From an uncultured Paracoccaceae bacterium (GTDB taxonomy: Bacteria > Pseudomonadota > Alphaproteobacteria > Rhodobacterales > Rhodobacteraceae), in the NCBI GenBank assembly GCA_947493145.1, contig CANLPZ010000001.1, positions 558,001 through 622,000 of the forward strand: DNA of 64,000 bases, written 5' to 3'. The stretch's first letter is position 1, and each line of letters opens with the position of its first letter. Positions 45,899-54,577 of this stretch are shown piece after piece. The notes under the pieces were generated by a model. It saw only the letters and a program-made list of their open reading frames with translations. It was not told the origin of the DNA and did no database searches. The position numbers and the translations under genes were made by a program.

Positions 45899-47053
45899 AT
45901 GTCACAGGAATCATTTTCTTCCTATCACCCCCCTATCCCACCCACGTCGGAAGAAACTCTTTTTTCGTGGCTCCGCTTGTTGCGTTCCCGACGCGTCGGA
46001 CCGACAACCTTTCATCGACTGCTAACGGAACACGGATCGGCAGACGCTGCATTGTCCGCGTTGCCCGATGTTGCGGCTGCGGCGGGTGTCGAAGATTATC
46101 AACCGCATACGATCGAAGCGACACAATCCGAGCTCCGCGCAGGAAAACGCGCAGGCGCGCGGCTGATTTCAATGCTTGATCCGGCCTATCCCAAAAACCT
46201 TGCACAAATTGACGATGCGCCGCCATTGTTATGGTGCATCGGAAACACGCCTATCCTGCAACGCACCATGGTAGCGATGGTTGGCGCGCGCAATGCTTCG
46301 TCTTTGGGGACGCGAATGGCGCAAAGCCTCGCCCGAGATTTGTCAGACGCGGGATTTGTGGTTGTGTCAGGACTGGCGCGCGGCGTCGATGCAGCGGCGC
46401 ATGCGGCAAGTCTAGACAAAGGCACAATTGGCGTTCTCGCTGGCGGCGTTGATGTGCTTTATCCCCAAGAAAACAGCAAGCTCGCAGGCGACATGATCCA
46501 ATCCGGCGTACGTTTGTCGGAACAACCGATGGGGCTGCAACCTTTCGCCCGACATTTCCCGACGCGGAACCGGATTATTTCAGGCATGGCAGAACTGGTC
46601 ATCGTTGTCGAAGCCGCGGCCAAATCGGGATCGCTCATAACGGCACGCAACGCATTGGATCAAGGACGCGACGTTTGCGCGGTTCCTGGTCATCCATTTG
46701 ATGCCCGCGCCGCAGGTAGCAATTTACTGTTGCGCGATGGAGCGACGTTAATACGATCCGCCACAGACGTCATCGACATGCTTCCGAAACCCAAGGCTTC
46801 GCAAAGCCAGTTCAATTTCGCCGAAACAGCCGCGACAGCCCCACGCCCTAAACGCAACTTGCGGGACATAGCAAAACTACACACGCTCATTTTGGACCGT
46901 CTTGGCCCGTCACCACTGGCCGAAGATCAGTTGATCCGTGATCTCGATCTGGACGCTGACAAGGTATCGCCGGCCGTGACTGATTTGGAATTGAATGGAA
47001 AGGTTGATCGAAATGCGGGGGGCTTGATCACACGCGTTTTCAAACGCGGATAG
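45899..47053 (+). CDS. dprA: DNA processing protein DprA
   Basis: 384 residues. An N-terminal SAM-like/HhH region (about 15-70, LRSRRVGPTTFHRLL) precedes the Rossmann core with MVGARNASSLGTRMAQSLAR, VVSGLARGVDAAAHAASL and FPTRNRIISGMAELVIVVEA; a winged-helix domain closes the protein (about 320-384). The ATG at 45899 has AGGTGGAG six bases upstream; an in-frame GTG at 45887 falls in that site. It binds single-stranded DNA and loads RecA during transformation. Confidence 0.95.
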   Translation: MSQESFSSYHPPIPPTSEETLFSWLRLLRSRRVGPTTFHRLLTEHGSADAALSALPDVAAAAGVEDYQPHTIEATQSELRAGKRAGARLISMLDPAYPKNLAQIDDAPPLLWCIGNTPILQRTMVAMVGARNASSLGTRMAQSLARDLSDAGFVVVSGLARGVDAAAHAASLDKGTIGVLAGGVDVLYPQENSKLAGDMIQSGVRLSEQPMGLQPFARHFPTRNRIISGMAELVIVVEAAAKSGSLITARNALDQGRDVCAVPGHPFDARAAGSNLLLRDGATLIRSATDVIDMLPKPKASQSQFNFAETAATAPRPKRNLRDIAKLHTLILDRLGPSPLAEDQLIRDLDLDADKVSPAVTDLELNGKVDRNAGGLITRVFKRG

Positions 47054-47177
47054 GGCGACCTTATTTTGACCCACTATAGTTTTTTTTCACCCTTACGTTC
47101 GCAACGGATTGACATTACACGAAGCCTCACCACATTTTGCCATCCCAAATGCGCATTTCAGATATAAGAGGTCATTC

Positions 47178-49757
47178 ATGCCCGTTGTTGTTGTCGAGTC
47201 CCCTGCTAAAGCCAAGACAATAAACGGCTATTTGGGGTCGGACTATACGGTTTTGGCATCGTACGGACACGTTCGTGACCTGCCACCCAAAGACGGATCT
47301 GTGGATGTCGATTCTGATTTTGACATGCAATGGGAAGTCGCAAGCGACAGCAAAAAGCATATCAAAGCCATCGCAGACGCGTTGAAAAACGATAACGAAC
47401 TGATCCTCGCAACCGACCCCGATCGCGAAGGGGAAGCAATTTCATGGCACCTTGAAGAAGCCTTGCGCAAGCGCAAAGCGATTAAGAAAGACACCCCTGT
47501 CAGCCGCGTGGTTTTCAACGCGATCACCAAGGCAGCGGTCACAGAAGCCATGGCAAACCCGCGCGAAGTCGATATGGAATTGGTCGACGCCTATTTGGCG
47601 CGTCGGGCGCTGGATTATCTTGTCGGGTTTAAATTGTCGCCCGTGCTTTGGCGCCGTCTTCCAGGGGCGCGATCTGCCGGACGCGTCCAATCCGTTTGCC
47701 TACGCATTATCGTTGAACGCGAAATGGAAATTGAAGCGTTTAACGCACGTGAATATTGGTCCGTTGGTGCTGTTCTTTCGAACGCTCGAGGGCAAGAATT
47801 TGAGGCCAAACTAACCTCACTTTCTGGAAAAAAACTTGATAAATTCGACCTTGAAAACTCAACCGCTGCTGAAATGGCGGTTCAGGCCGTTCAGTCCCGC
47901 GACCTGACGGTGAAATCTGTCGAGGCAAAACCTGCGAACCGAAACCCATCCGCGCCATTTATGACGTCGACCTTGCAACAAGAGGCCAGCCGAAAATTTG
48001 GCATGGGTGCGCGTCAAACCATGTCGAATGCACAACGGTTATACGAAGCGGGTCTTATCACCTACATGCGGACCGATGGGATCGATATGGCGCCCGAAGC
48101 GATCACCGCCGCGCGTGACGCGATCAAGGACAAATACGGCGATAAATATTTGCCAGACAGCCCACGGGTTTACAAAAACAAGGCCAAAAACGCCCAAGAA
48201 GCACACGAATGCATTCGCCCAACTGATTTGGCGAAATCAACCGACCTTGCCAAAATTGCCGACCCAGATCAGCGCAAGGTGTATGATTTGATCTACAAAC
48301 GCACGATTGCCAGCCAAATGGCCGGCGCGCGTTTGGAACGTACAACGGCGATTATCGGGTCTGCCGATGGCGAGGTCGAATTGCGCGCATCTGGTCAAGT
48401 TATGTTGTTTGATGGGTTCATCCGCGTATACGAAGAAGGCAAAGACGACAGCGTTGTCGATGATGACGACAAACGTTTGCCGCAAATGGCCGAAGGTGAG
48501 GCAACGGACAAACGGTCGGTGTCGCCTGAACAGCATTTTACACAACCGCCTCCGCGCTACACCGAAGCGACGTTGGTGAAACGAATGGAAGAGCTTGGGA
48601 TTGGGCGACCATCCACCTATGCCTCTATTGTCACGACGATTCAGGACCGCGATTACGTTCGCAAAGAGAAAAATCGCCTCATACCAGAGGACAAAGGCCG
48701 TTTGGTCACCGTGTTCTTAACCAATTTTTTCCGCAAATACGTTGGGTATGAATTTACCGCGAATTTGGAAGAAGAGTTGGACGATGTATCTGCGGGCACC
48801 CGTGGATACAAAGATGTTTTGTCTCGGTTCTGGGGCGACTTTAGTGTTGCAATCGCCGAAGCGTTGGATTTGTCGATTACCGAAGTTCTCGAAAAATTAA
48901 ACGATGTTTTGGCGCCGCATATTTTCCCACCGGAAGAAGACGGGTCTGATCCTCGCGTTTGTAAAAATTGCGGAACGGGGCGTTTGTCCATGCGGACTGC
49001 GCGGTCTGGTGGGGCGTTTATCGGTTGTTCGAATTATCCCGAATGTCGCTACACACGGCCCTTTGGCCCCCCGAATGCCGAACTTGAAGCCAGCGCAATC
49101 CCCCCAGAGGGCAAATTGCTTGGCACCGACGATGGTGACAATATTTGGGTGCATAAAGGGCGATTTGGTCCCTATGTTCAGCGCGGTGAAGTGACTGAGG
49201 ACAACAAAAAACCGAACCGCCAGTCCATTCCAAAAGAATGGCCGCCCGAAGATATCGAACTGGAACGCGCTGTTAAGCTTTTGGCGTTGCCGCGTTTGTT
49301 GGGTGAACACCCCGAAGATGGGATTAATGTTTGGGCCAACATCGGGCGGTATGGCCCGTATTTGAAACACGCGGACACCACATCGAACCGAGGTGGAACA
49401 AACGCAAACCTAGAAGGGTTGGAAGACGTTTGGACCGTCGGTATGAACCATGCTGTTCAATTGTTGGCCGAAAAGGTCGCCAGCCGTGGCGGCCGCGGCC
49501 GTGCCGCAAAACCTGTGCGCGAGCTGGGTGAACACCCCGAAGCGGGCGGTATCGTTGCCATCTATGACGGTAAATACGGTCCATACGTCAAATGGGAAAA
49601 AATCAACGCGACGATTCCAGACACGATCGAACATGCGGACCTGACCATGGCACAAGCCGTTGACCTGATCGATGAACGCGCAGCAAAATCGGGCAAGAAA
49701 AAACCGGCTGCAAAGAAAAAAGCACCGGCTAAGAAAAAGACGGCTGCAAAAAAATAG
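47178..49757 (+). CDS. topA: DNA topoisomerase I
   Basis: 859 residues from the ATG at 47178 (AGAGGT six bases upstream). The Toprim domain opens VVVVESPAKAKTINGYLG, with DPDREGEAISWHL. The catalytic Tyr296 is in GLITYMRTDG. One four-cysteine zinc finger lies near 595-625 (CKNCGTGRLSMRTARSG...CSNYPECRYTRPF), followed by repeats of the GRFGPYVQRG / GRYGPYLKH / GKYGPYVKW type and a lysine-rich tail of KKxA repeats. It relaxes negative supercoils. The small membrane gene 12 bases downstream is co-oriented. Confidence 0.97.
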   Translation: MPVVVVESPAKAKTINGYLGSDYTVLASYGHVRDLPPKDGSVDVDSDFDMQWEVASDSKKHIKAIADALKNDNELILATDPDREGEAISWHLEEALRKRKAIKKDTPVSRVVFNAITKAAVTEAMANPREVDMELVDAYLARRALDYLVGFKLSPVLWRRLPGARSAGRVQSVCLRIIVEREMEIEAFNAREYWSVGAVLSNARGQEFEAKLTSLSGKKLDKFDLENSTAAEMAVQAVQSRDLTVKSVEAKPANRNPSAPFMTSTLQQEASRKFGMGARQTMSNAQRLYEAGLITYMRTDGIDMAPEAITAARDAIKDKYGDKYLPDSPRVYKNKAKNAQEAHECIRPTDLAKSTDLAKIADPDQRKVYDLIYKRTIASQMAGARLERTTAIIGSADGEVELRASGQVMLFDGFIRVYEEGKDDSVVDDDDKRLPQMAEGEATDKRSVSPEQHFTQPPPRYTEATLVKRMEELGIGRPSTYASIVTTIQDRDYVRKEKNRLIPEDKGRLVTVFLTNFFRKYVGYEFTANLEEELDDVSAGTRGYKDVLSRFWGDFSVAIAEALDLSITEVLEKLNDVLAPHIFPPEEDGSDPRVCKNCGTGRLSMRTARSGGAFIGCSNYPECRYTRPFGPPNAELEASAIPPEGKLLGTDDGDNIWVHKGRFGPYVQRGEVTEDNKKPNRQSIPKEWPPEDIELERAVKLLALPRLLGEHPEDGINVWANIGRYGPYLKHADTTSNRGGTNANLEGLEDVWTVGMNHAVQLLAEKVASRGGRGRAAKPVRELGEHPEAGGIVAIYDGKYGPYVKWEKINATIPDTIEHADLTMAQAVDLIDERAAKSGKKKPAAKKKAPAKKKTAAKK

Positions 49758-49769
49758 GGGAACAGACCA

Positions 49770-49979
49770 ATGACCAAAGGGAAATACGCCTTTATCGGCG
49801 CGGCAATTGGGTTCATTGGATATGCTGTTCGTTATGTGTTGCTGGTGCCGGCAGGTGCAAGAACTGATTTGTCCGGTTTGCTTGGGTCTGCGACAGCGGG
49901 TTTGGTCATTGGCGCGATTATCGGCGCGGTTGTGGGCATCGTTGTGGGATGGTTCACACGCCCAGATGATCAAGAGTAA
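49770..49979 (+). CDS. Small two-helix membrane protein of unknown function
   Basis: 69 residues. Two hydrophobic stretches, AFIGAAIGFIGYAVRYVLLV and LVIGAIIGAVVGIVVGWFT, rich in glycine, with a charged RPDDQE tail. Starts 12 bases after topA with GGGGAACAG upstream, so probably the last gene of that transcript. No recognisable domain. Confidence 0.72.
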   Translation: MTKGKYAFIGAAIGFIGYAVRYVLLVPAGARTDLSGLLGSATAGLVIGAIIGAVVGIVVGWFTRPDDQE

Positions 49980-50018
49980 TTGACACCGTTCACTATTTTA
50001 ATTGACAATGTACACTAT
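49979..50018 (+). repeat. Direct repeat upstream of the CoA-transferase operon
   Basis: Two 18-base copies with three differences: ATTGACACCGTTCACTAT (49979-49996) and ATTGACAATGTACACTAT (50001-50018), offset by 22 bases, about two helical turns. Each has a TTGACA-like core. This is likely a binding site for a regulator of the operon, but it could include promoter boxes. Confidence 0.6.
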
Positions 50019-50024
50019 CGCACG

Positions 50025-50054
50025 CCAAGGTGACGCAAGATCACCTTGGAGGAG
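50025..50054 (+). promoter_or_regulatory. Leader hairpin abutting the ribosome-binding site of scoA
   Basis: CCAAGGTGA (50025-50033) and TCACCTTGG (50041-50049) are perfect nine-base arms with a seven-base loop. The right arm overlaps the first two bases of the ribosome site GGAGGAG (50048-50054), which ends eight bases before the ATG at 50063. The stem may limit ribosome access or stabilise the mRNA. Confidence 0.6.
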
Positions 50055-50062
50055 CGATTCCC

Positions 50063-50776
50063 ATGAAGAAAATCTATGAAAATGCCTCAGATGCACTGGA
50101 TGGGCTGCTGACGGACGGCATGTTCATCGCGGCCGGTGGGTTTGGCCTGTGCGGCATTCCCGAGCTGTTGTTACAAGCCATCAAAGACGCCGGAACAAAG
50201 GATCTGACCTTTGCATCCAACAACGCTGGGGTCGATGATTTTGGCATCGGCATCTTGTTGCAAACAAAGCAGGTCAAAAAGATGATCAGCTCTTACGTTG
50301 GTGAAAACGCCGAATTTATGCGCCAATATCTGTCAGGCGAATTGGAACTGGAATTCAACCCCCAAGGGACACTGGCAGAACGTATGCGTTCCGGTGGTTG
50401 CGGAATTCCGGGTTTCTATACCAAAACGGGTGTCGGAACGGTCATCGCCGACGGAAAAGAACACAAAGAGTTCCCAACAGGCCCGAACGGTGAAATGGAA
50501 ACTTACATCATGGAAACCGGAATTTTCGCTGATATCTCCATTGTAAAGGCATGGAAAGCGGACGAAACTGGCAATCTTGTATTTCGCAAGACAGCCCGAA
50601 ATTTCAACCCGCCTGCGGCGATGTGTGGAAAGGTCTGTATTGCTGAGGTCGAAGAAATTGTTCCAACCGGATCGTTGGACCCTGACCACATCCACTTACC
50701 AGGAATTTACGTGCACCGCTTGATCCAAGGGGATCACGAAAAACGTATCGAACAACGCACAACGCGGGAGGGCTAA
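50063..50776 (+). CDS. scoA: Succinyl-CoA:3-ketoacid CoA-transferase subunit A
   Basis: 237 residues from the ATG at 50063, which follows a strong GGAGGAG. The CoA-transferase I alpha fold shows [40 protein letters not shown] and [17 protein letters not shown]. It pairs with the next gene to move CoA from succinyl-CoA to acetoacetate for ketone-body or polyhydroxybutyrate use. Confidence 0.93.
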   Translation: MKKIYENASDALDGLLTDGMFIAAGGFGLCGIPELLLQAIKDAGTKDLTFASNNAGVDDFGIGILLQTKQVKKMISSYVGENAEFMRQYLSGELELEFNPQGTLAERMRSGGCGIPGFYTKTGVGTVIADGKEHKEFPTGPNGEMETYIMETGIFADISIVKAWKADETGNLVFRKTARNFNPPAAMCGKVCIAEVEEIVPTGSLDPDHIHLPGIYVHRLIQGDHEKRIEQRTTREG

Positions 50777-50780
50777 GATC

Positions 50781-51407
50781 ATGGCATGGGATAGAAACCA
50801 AATGGCGGCCCGCGCTGCGCAAGAATTGGAAGACGGCACATATGTAAATCTTGGCATCGGGATCCCGACGCTGGTGTCGAATTACATCCCCGATGGTGTC
50901 GAAGTCACATTGCAATCGGAAAATGGAATGCTGGGCATGGGCCCCTTCCCGACCGAAGACGACATTGACGCTGATCTGATTAATGCAGGAAAGCAAACGA
51001 TTACGGAATTGCCCCAGACGGCATATTTCGACAGTTCGCAAAGCTTTGGCATGATCCGTGGCGGAAAAATCGCTATGGCGATCCTTGGCGCGATGGAAGT
51101 CGACGAAAAAGGTGACCTCGCGAACTGGATGATCCCAGGTAAATTGGTCAAGGGCATGGGCGGCGCAATGGATTTGGTCGCAGGCGTTGGCCGCGTTGTG
51201 GTCGTGATGGACCACACCAACAAACACGGCGACAGCAAACTGTTAAAAGAATGCACTTTGCCATTAACCGGAAAAGCAGTTGTCGACCGGATCATCACGA
51301 ATTTGGGTGTGCTGGATGTGGTCGATGGTGGTTTAAAAATCGTCGAAACCGCTGACGGTGTGACCGAAGATGACCTGCGCGCCGCAACCGAAGCAAAAAT
51401 CGTCTAA
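50781..51407 (+). CDS. scoB: Succinyl-CoA:3-ketoacid CoA-transferase subunit B
   Basis: 208 residues. The catalytic Glu is in [16 protein letters not shown], and the glycine-rich [20 protein letters not shown] precedes it. Four bases after scoA. Another 3-oxoacid substrate such as 3-oxoadipate is possible, but the subunit lengths and motifs fit the acetoacetate enzyme. An intrinsic terminator follows. Confidence 0.93.
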   Translation: MAWDRNQMAARAAQELEDGTYVNLGIGIPTLVSNYIPDGVEVTLQSENGMLGMGPFPTEDDIDADLINAGKQTITELPQTAYFDSSQSFGMIRGGKIAMAILGAMEVDEKGDLANWMIPGKLVKGMGGAMDLVAGVGRVVVVMDHTNKHGDSKLLKECTLPLTGKAVVDRIITNLGVLDVVDGGLKIVETADGVTEDDLRAATEAKIV

Positions 51408-51428
51408 TCCACGTTACATTTCACACCT

Positions 51429-51467
51429 ATGCAGCGCTCCAATACCTTGGGGCGCTGCATTTGTTTT
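51429..51467 (+). terminator. Intrinsic terminator after scoAB
   Basis: ATGCAGCGCTCC and GGGGCGCTGCAT pair (one T-G wobble) around AATACCTT, followed by TTGTTTT. It lies 22 bases past the scoB stop. Confidence 0.9.
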
Positions 51468-51494
51468 GGACGCCGCGTGATCAAAACACTTCAC

Positions 51495-51514
51495 AAACAG
51501 GTCTCAACCTGTTT
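51495..51514. repeat. Inverted repeat before the UPF0104 gene
   Basis: AAACAGGT and ACCTGTTT, perfect eight-base arms with loop CTCA, 20 bases before the start of the next gene. Could be an operator or a leader hairpin of the flippase-DprE1-DprE2 transcript. Confidence 0.5.
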
Positions 51515-51533
51515 CAAGTTGCGGATAAGAACA

Positions 51534-52544
51534 ATGAGCAGTCAAAACAACATTTCCGCCGCGATCACCCCCGCAGGCTTTTGGCGTAGGCACCGTGACA
51601 CCATTATTTTGGTGGGCCTACTGGCCTTAATGTTGTTTGGTTTGGCTGGTGTTGCGGCTGCGACAGGATGGGAAGAAACCATTTCGCAACTGCGCAGTTT
51701 ATCGATTGGCCAAGTTCTAATGTTATTGGCTTTGTCTCTCGTGAACTATTTTTTTCGTGCTGGGCGATGGCATATTTTCACCAAAGCAATGAAATTGGGC
51801 ACAGAATTGCTGGCCAACATTCGACACTTCCTTGGTGGGTTTGCGATGTCTGTCACACCGGGGCGATTGGGAGAATTGATCCGCATGCGTTGGATCAGGC
51901 GCGAAACTGGACATAGTTTTGGCGAAACCGCACCGCTGGTTTTGGTCGACAGGGCCTCTGATTTGTCGGCCATGGCGCTCATACTTGCAGTGTCATTGGC
52001 CTTATCAAAAGGCGGCATTGCCTTTGCTCTGCCCGTCGCGGGACTTGCCTTTGGCTTTGCTTTTGTTGTGACGCGGCCCAAACTTTTGTCCTTGGTCATC
52101 ACAACTGTTTTTCGGATCACCGGCTTATTTCCCAAAACAATGGTGAAAATCCGCCGCGCGGCGCGATCATTGCGTGCCTTCCGCACGATTCCAGTCGTGA
52201 CCTCAACAACGATACTGGGTCTGTTCGGCTGGTTCGCAGAAGGCTATGCGTTCTATATCCTCCTTGTTTGGATGGATGTATCGGTTGGTCTTTGGATGGC
52301 GATGGCCATTTTTATTTTCTCAACGCTTGCTGGTGGGTTAACCGGTGCTCCGGGTGGCGTCGGCGGTGCAGAGGCCGCCATGATTGCCCTTTTGACCATC
52401 GAAGGCGTACCAATCGAGGTCTCTGTCGCTGCAACCGCGATTATTCGTCTAACGACGCTGTGGTTTGCTATTTTGATTGGATTGGTGGTTTTCCCAATTG
52501 CGGAACGCCTGTCACTGCGGGGGGCCTATGCGGACATCGACTAA
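51534..52544 (+). CDS. UPF0104 / LPG-synthase-like transmembrane protein
   Basis: 336 residues with about eight hydrophobic helices. Family strings: FFRAGRWHIFTKAMKLG, GGFAMSVTPGRLGELIRMRW and TLAGGLTGAPGGVGGAEAAM. This is the membrane half of lysylphosphatidylglycerol synthase, found alone in many lipid and glycan clusters (AglD-like), where a lipid-flipping role is proposed. The DprE1-like gene starts inside its last codons, so this protein probably serves the same lipid pathway. The ATG at 51534 has only a weak site; the open frame upstream to 51429 overlaps the terminator and is rejected. Confidence 0.87.
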   Translation: MSSQNNISAAITPAGFWRRHRDTIILVGLLALMLFGLAGVAAATGWEETISQLRSLSIGQVLMLLALSLVNYFFRAGRWHIFTKAMKLGTELLANIRHFLGGFAMSVTPGRLGELIRMRWIRRETGHSFGETAPLVLVDRASDLSAMALILAVSLALSKGGIAFALPVAGLAFGFAFVVTRPKLLSLVITTVFRITGLFPKTMVKIRRAARSLRAFRTIPVVTSTTILGLFGWFAEGYAFYILLVWMDVSVGLWMAMAIFIFSTLAGGLTGAPGGVGGAEAAMIALLTIEGVPIEVSVAATAIIRLTTLWFAILIGLVVFPIAERLSLRGAYADID

Positions 52545-53826
52545 GACATATTCTGGATGGGGCCGCGTAAAACGAGCGACCGGACACGTCGCACGCCCCG
52601 AAAAACCTGATGAAATTGATATCACCGCGCCCGCAATCGGCAATTGCCGCAGCTATGGGGATGCCTCACTGAACACCGACGGCACCGCAATCGATACGAC
52701 TTGGATGGATCGCATCCTCCACTTCGATGCGAAAACAGGTCAAGTCACGGTCGAGGCTGGGATGCAAATCGGAGCCTTAGCACGTATTTTCGCAGGCCGT
52801 GGTTGGATCCCCGCAGTCATGCCCGGAACAGGGTTTGCGACAATCGGCGGATGCATTGCCCATGATGTACATGGCAAAAACCACCACATTCATGGATCGT
52901 TCGGTCAGCATGTTGTGAAATTAACGCTGTTGCAAAACGGGGTGCGCAAAACGGTTTCCCCCAAATCGAACAAAGAACTTTTTGCTGCCACCGTGGGCGG
53001 GTTGGGTCAAACCGGCGTGATTGTCCAAGCCGTTTTACAGTTAATGCCTTGTGCCGGCGACGTGATGATGGTGACCGAGCAACGGGCCGATGGGTGGGAC
53101 GAATTCGTTGCCCTTTTAGATGCGTCTGTGGCCACATATACCGTTGGATGGATCGACGCGACGGCAACAGGCGACACATTAGGTCGCGGTATTTTGGAAG
53201 AAGCCGAATTGGGACGTGGGATCGTACCTGATTCAAAACAGGCGAAGTCCGTACCGTTCAACGCACCGAATTTTGCATTATCCGCGCCAATCGTGAAACT
53301 GTTCAACGCCGCCTATTTTCGACGCGTTCCCGAACGGGGCCGCACCAGCGTCAAACCGATTGGTGATTTTTTCTTTCCTTTGGATAAAATTCACGACTGG
53401 AACCGGCTGTATGGCAAACGCGGGTTCCACCAATTTCAATGTGTCGTGCCAGTGGAGCGCGCCCCTGCCCTACGCGAGATGTTACGCATGATCGCAGCCT
53501 CTGGGTTGGCCTCTCCTTTGGCCGTCCTAAAACGCATGGGCGCAGGTTCGGCAGGGATGATGTCTTTTCCGATGGATGGATATACGTTGGCGGTTGATTT
53601 CCCGAACAAAGACGGCGCCGAACCTTTGATCCGGACGTTGATCGACAAAACCGCAGAAATCGGTGGGCGCGTTTATTTGGCCAAGGACGCATTGGCGACC
53701 GGCGATCAAATCAAACCGATGTACCCCAACCACGCAAAGTGGATCAAAGCCGTTACCAAAGCAGACCCCGACGGCGCAATGGAAACTGACATAATTCGAC
53801 GACTTAATCTAAGGACCCCATTATGA
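52528..53826 (+). CDS. DprE1-like FAD-dependent polyprenyl-phosphoryl-ribose oxidase
   Basis: 432 residues. N-terminal FAD domain with GNCRSYGDASLN and GTGFATIGGCIAHDVHGKNH followed by IHGSFGQHV, strikingly close to the FAD-contact region of mycobacterial DprE1 (xGGAIAxDIHGKNHH). The C-terminal half keeps RGFHQFQCVVP-type (GKRGFHQFQCVVPVERAP) and GGRVYLAKDAL. DprE1 oxidises C2 of decaprenyl-phosphoryl-ribose, with a DprE2 reductase finishing the epimerisation. The start overlaps the preceding membrane gene by 17 bases and its stop overlaps the DprE2-like gene by four. The role here is inferred from homology and neighbours. Confidence 0.85.
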   Translation: MRTSTKTYSGWGRVKRATGHVARPEKPDEIDITAPAIGNCRSYGDASLNTDGTAIDTTWMDRILHFDAKTGQVTVEAGMQIGALARIFAGRGWIPAVMPGTGFATIGGCIAHDVHGKNHHIHGSFGQHVVKLTLLQNGVRKTVSPKSNKELFAATVGGLGQTGVIVQAVLQLMPCAGDVMMVTEQRADGWDEFVALLDASVATYTVGWIDATATGDTLGRGILEEAELGRGIVPDSKQAKSVPFNAPNFALSAPIVKLFNAAYFRRVPERGRTSVKPIGDFFFPLDKIHDWNRLYGKRGFHQFQCVVPVERAPALREMLRMIAASGLASPLAVLKRMGAGSAGMMSFPMDGYTLAVDFPNKDGAEPLIRTLIDKTAEIGGRVYLAKDALATGDQIKPMYPNHAKWIKAVTKADPDGAMETDIIRRLNLRTPL

Positions 53827-54560
53827 ACCAAACTTGGATAATTCTTGGTGCCTCATCCGCCATTGCACGCGCATTTTGTCGCGAACTTGCTGAACGTGGC
53901 GATGCAATGGTTTTAGCCGGTCGACGCAAAGACGATTTGGACGCAACCGCAACCGATTTAAAGGCGCGCGGCGCGTCTGCCGTTGACGTCGTGTTGTTCG
54001 ACGCACGGGACCCGTCAAGTTTTGACGCCGTTATTGACACCGTTGATGGAGTCGAAGGTCTGATTTCAGCGGCCGTGTTCGTTGGTTCGATGCCAACGCA
54101 AGAGGCAATAGATGCGGATCCAACGTTGATCGACGGCACTGTGTTCGACAGTTTCACAGGACCCGCCCATTTCCTCACCCAATTGGCCCCTAAGATGGAA
54201 GAACGCGGTGGCGGAACCATTGTGGGTGTCGGGTCTGTCGCGGGGGATCGCGGACGGCTTGGTAACTATGTTTACGGTGCGGCCAAGGCGGGATTTGCAA
54301 CATATCTACAAGGTTTGAGAAACCGGATGGGACGCGAAGGCGTTCATGTGATGACGGTCAAACCGGGTCCCGTAGATACGCCTATGACCTTTGGAATGGA
54401 CGATTTGCCATTTATGGCACAGCCCGAAACCGTTGCACGCGATATCATGCGCGGCGTCGAACGGAAACGAAACGTGATCTACACGGCAAAAATCTGGTGG
54501 GTGATCATGATGGTGATCCGGTCCATCCCAGAAGCGATCTTTAAAAAGCTATCAATCTAA
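53823..54560 (+). CDS. DprE2-like short-chain reductase
   Basis: 245 residues, SDR fold. The cofactor loop is ILGASSAIARAFCRELAERG (an SAIA variant of GxxxGIG), the catalytic region GVGSVAGDRGRLGNYVYGAA then K (Ser, Tyr, Lys), and MTVKPGPVDTPMTFGMDD. The C-terminal hydrophobic tail WWVIMMVIRSIPEAIF is also seen in DprE2 proteins. It is coupled (ATGA) to the DprE1-like gene, so the two most likely form one epimerase. It ends in a hairpin shared with the convergent UbiA gene. Confidence 0.86.
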   Translation: MNQTWIILGASSAIARAFCRELAERGDAMVLAGRRKDDLDATATDLKARGASAVDVVLFDARDPSSFDAVIDTVDGVEGLISAAVFVGSMPTQEAIDADPTLIDGTVFDSFTGPAHFLTQLAPKMEERGGGTIVGVGSVAGDRGRLGNYVYGAAKAGFATYLQGLRNRMGREGVHVMTVKPGPVDTPMTFGMDDLPFMAQPETVARDIMRGVERKRNVIYTAKIWWVIMMVIRSIPEAIFKKLSI

Positions 54561-54577
54561 GGCGCAAACGCCTTAGA
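54556..54577. terminator. Compact shared terminator between DprE2-like and UbiA genes
   Basis: TCTAAGGCG (54556-54564) and CGCCTTAGA (54569-54577) are perfect arms around CAAA. Both stop codons (54558-54560 and 54573-54575) sit in the stem, so one 22-base element ends both convergent genes. T runs are absent. Confidence 0.65.

Noticed and set aside
49980-50025. The two TTGACA boxes as a standard tandem promoter for scoA
   Set aside because: No good -10 box lies 16-18 bases after either; the matching flanks fit a regulator site better.
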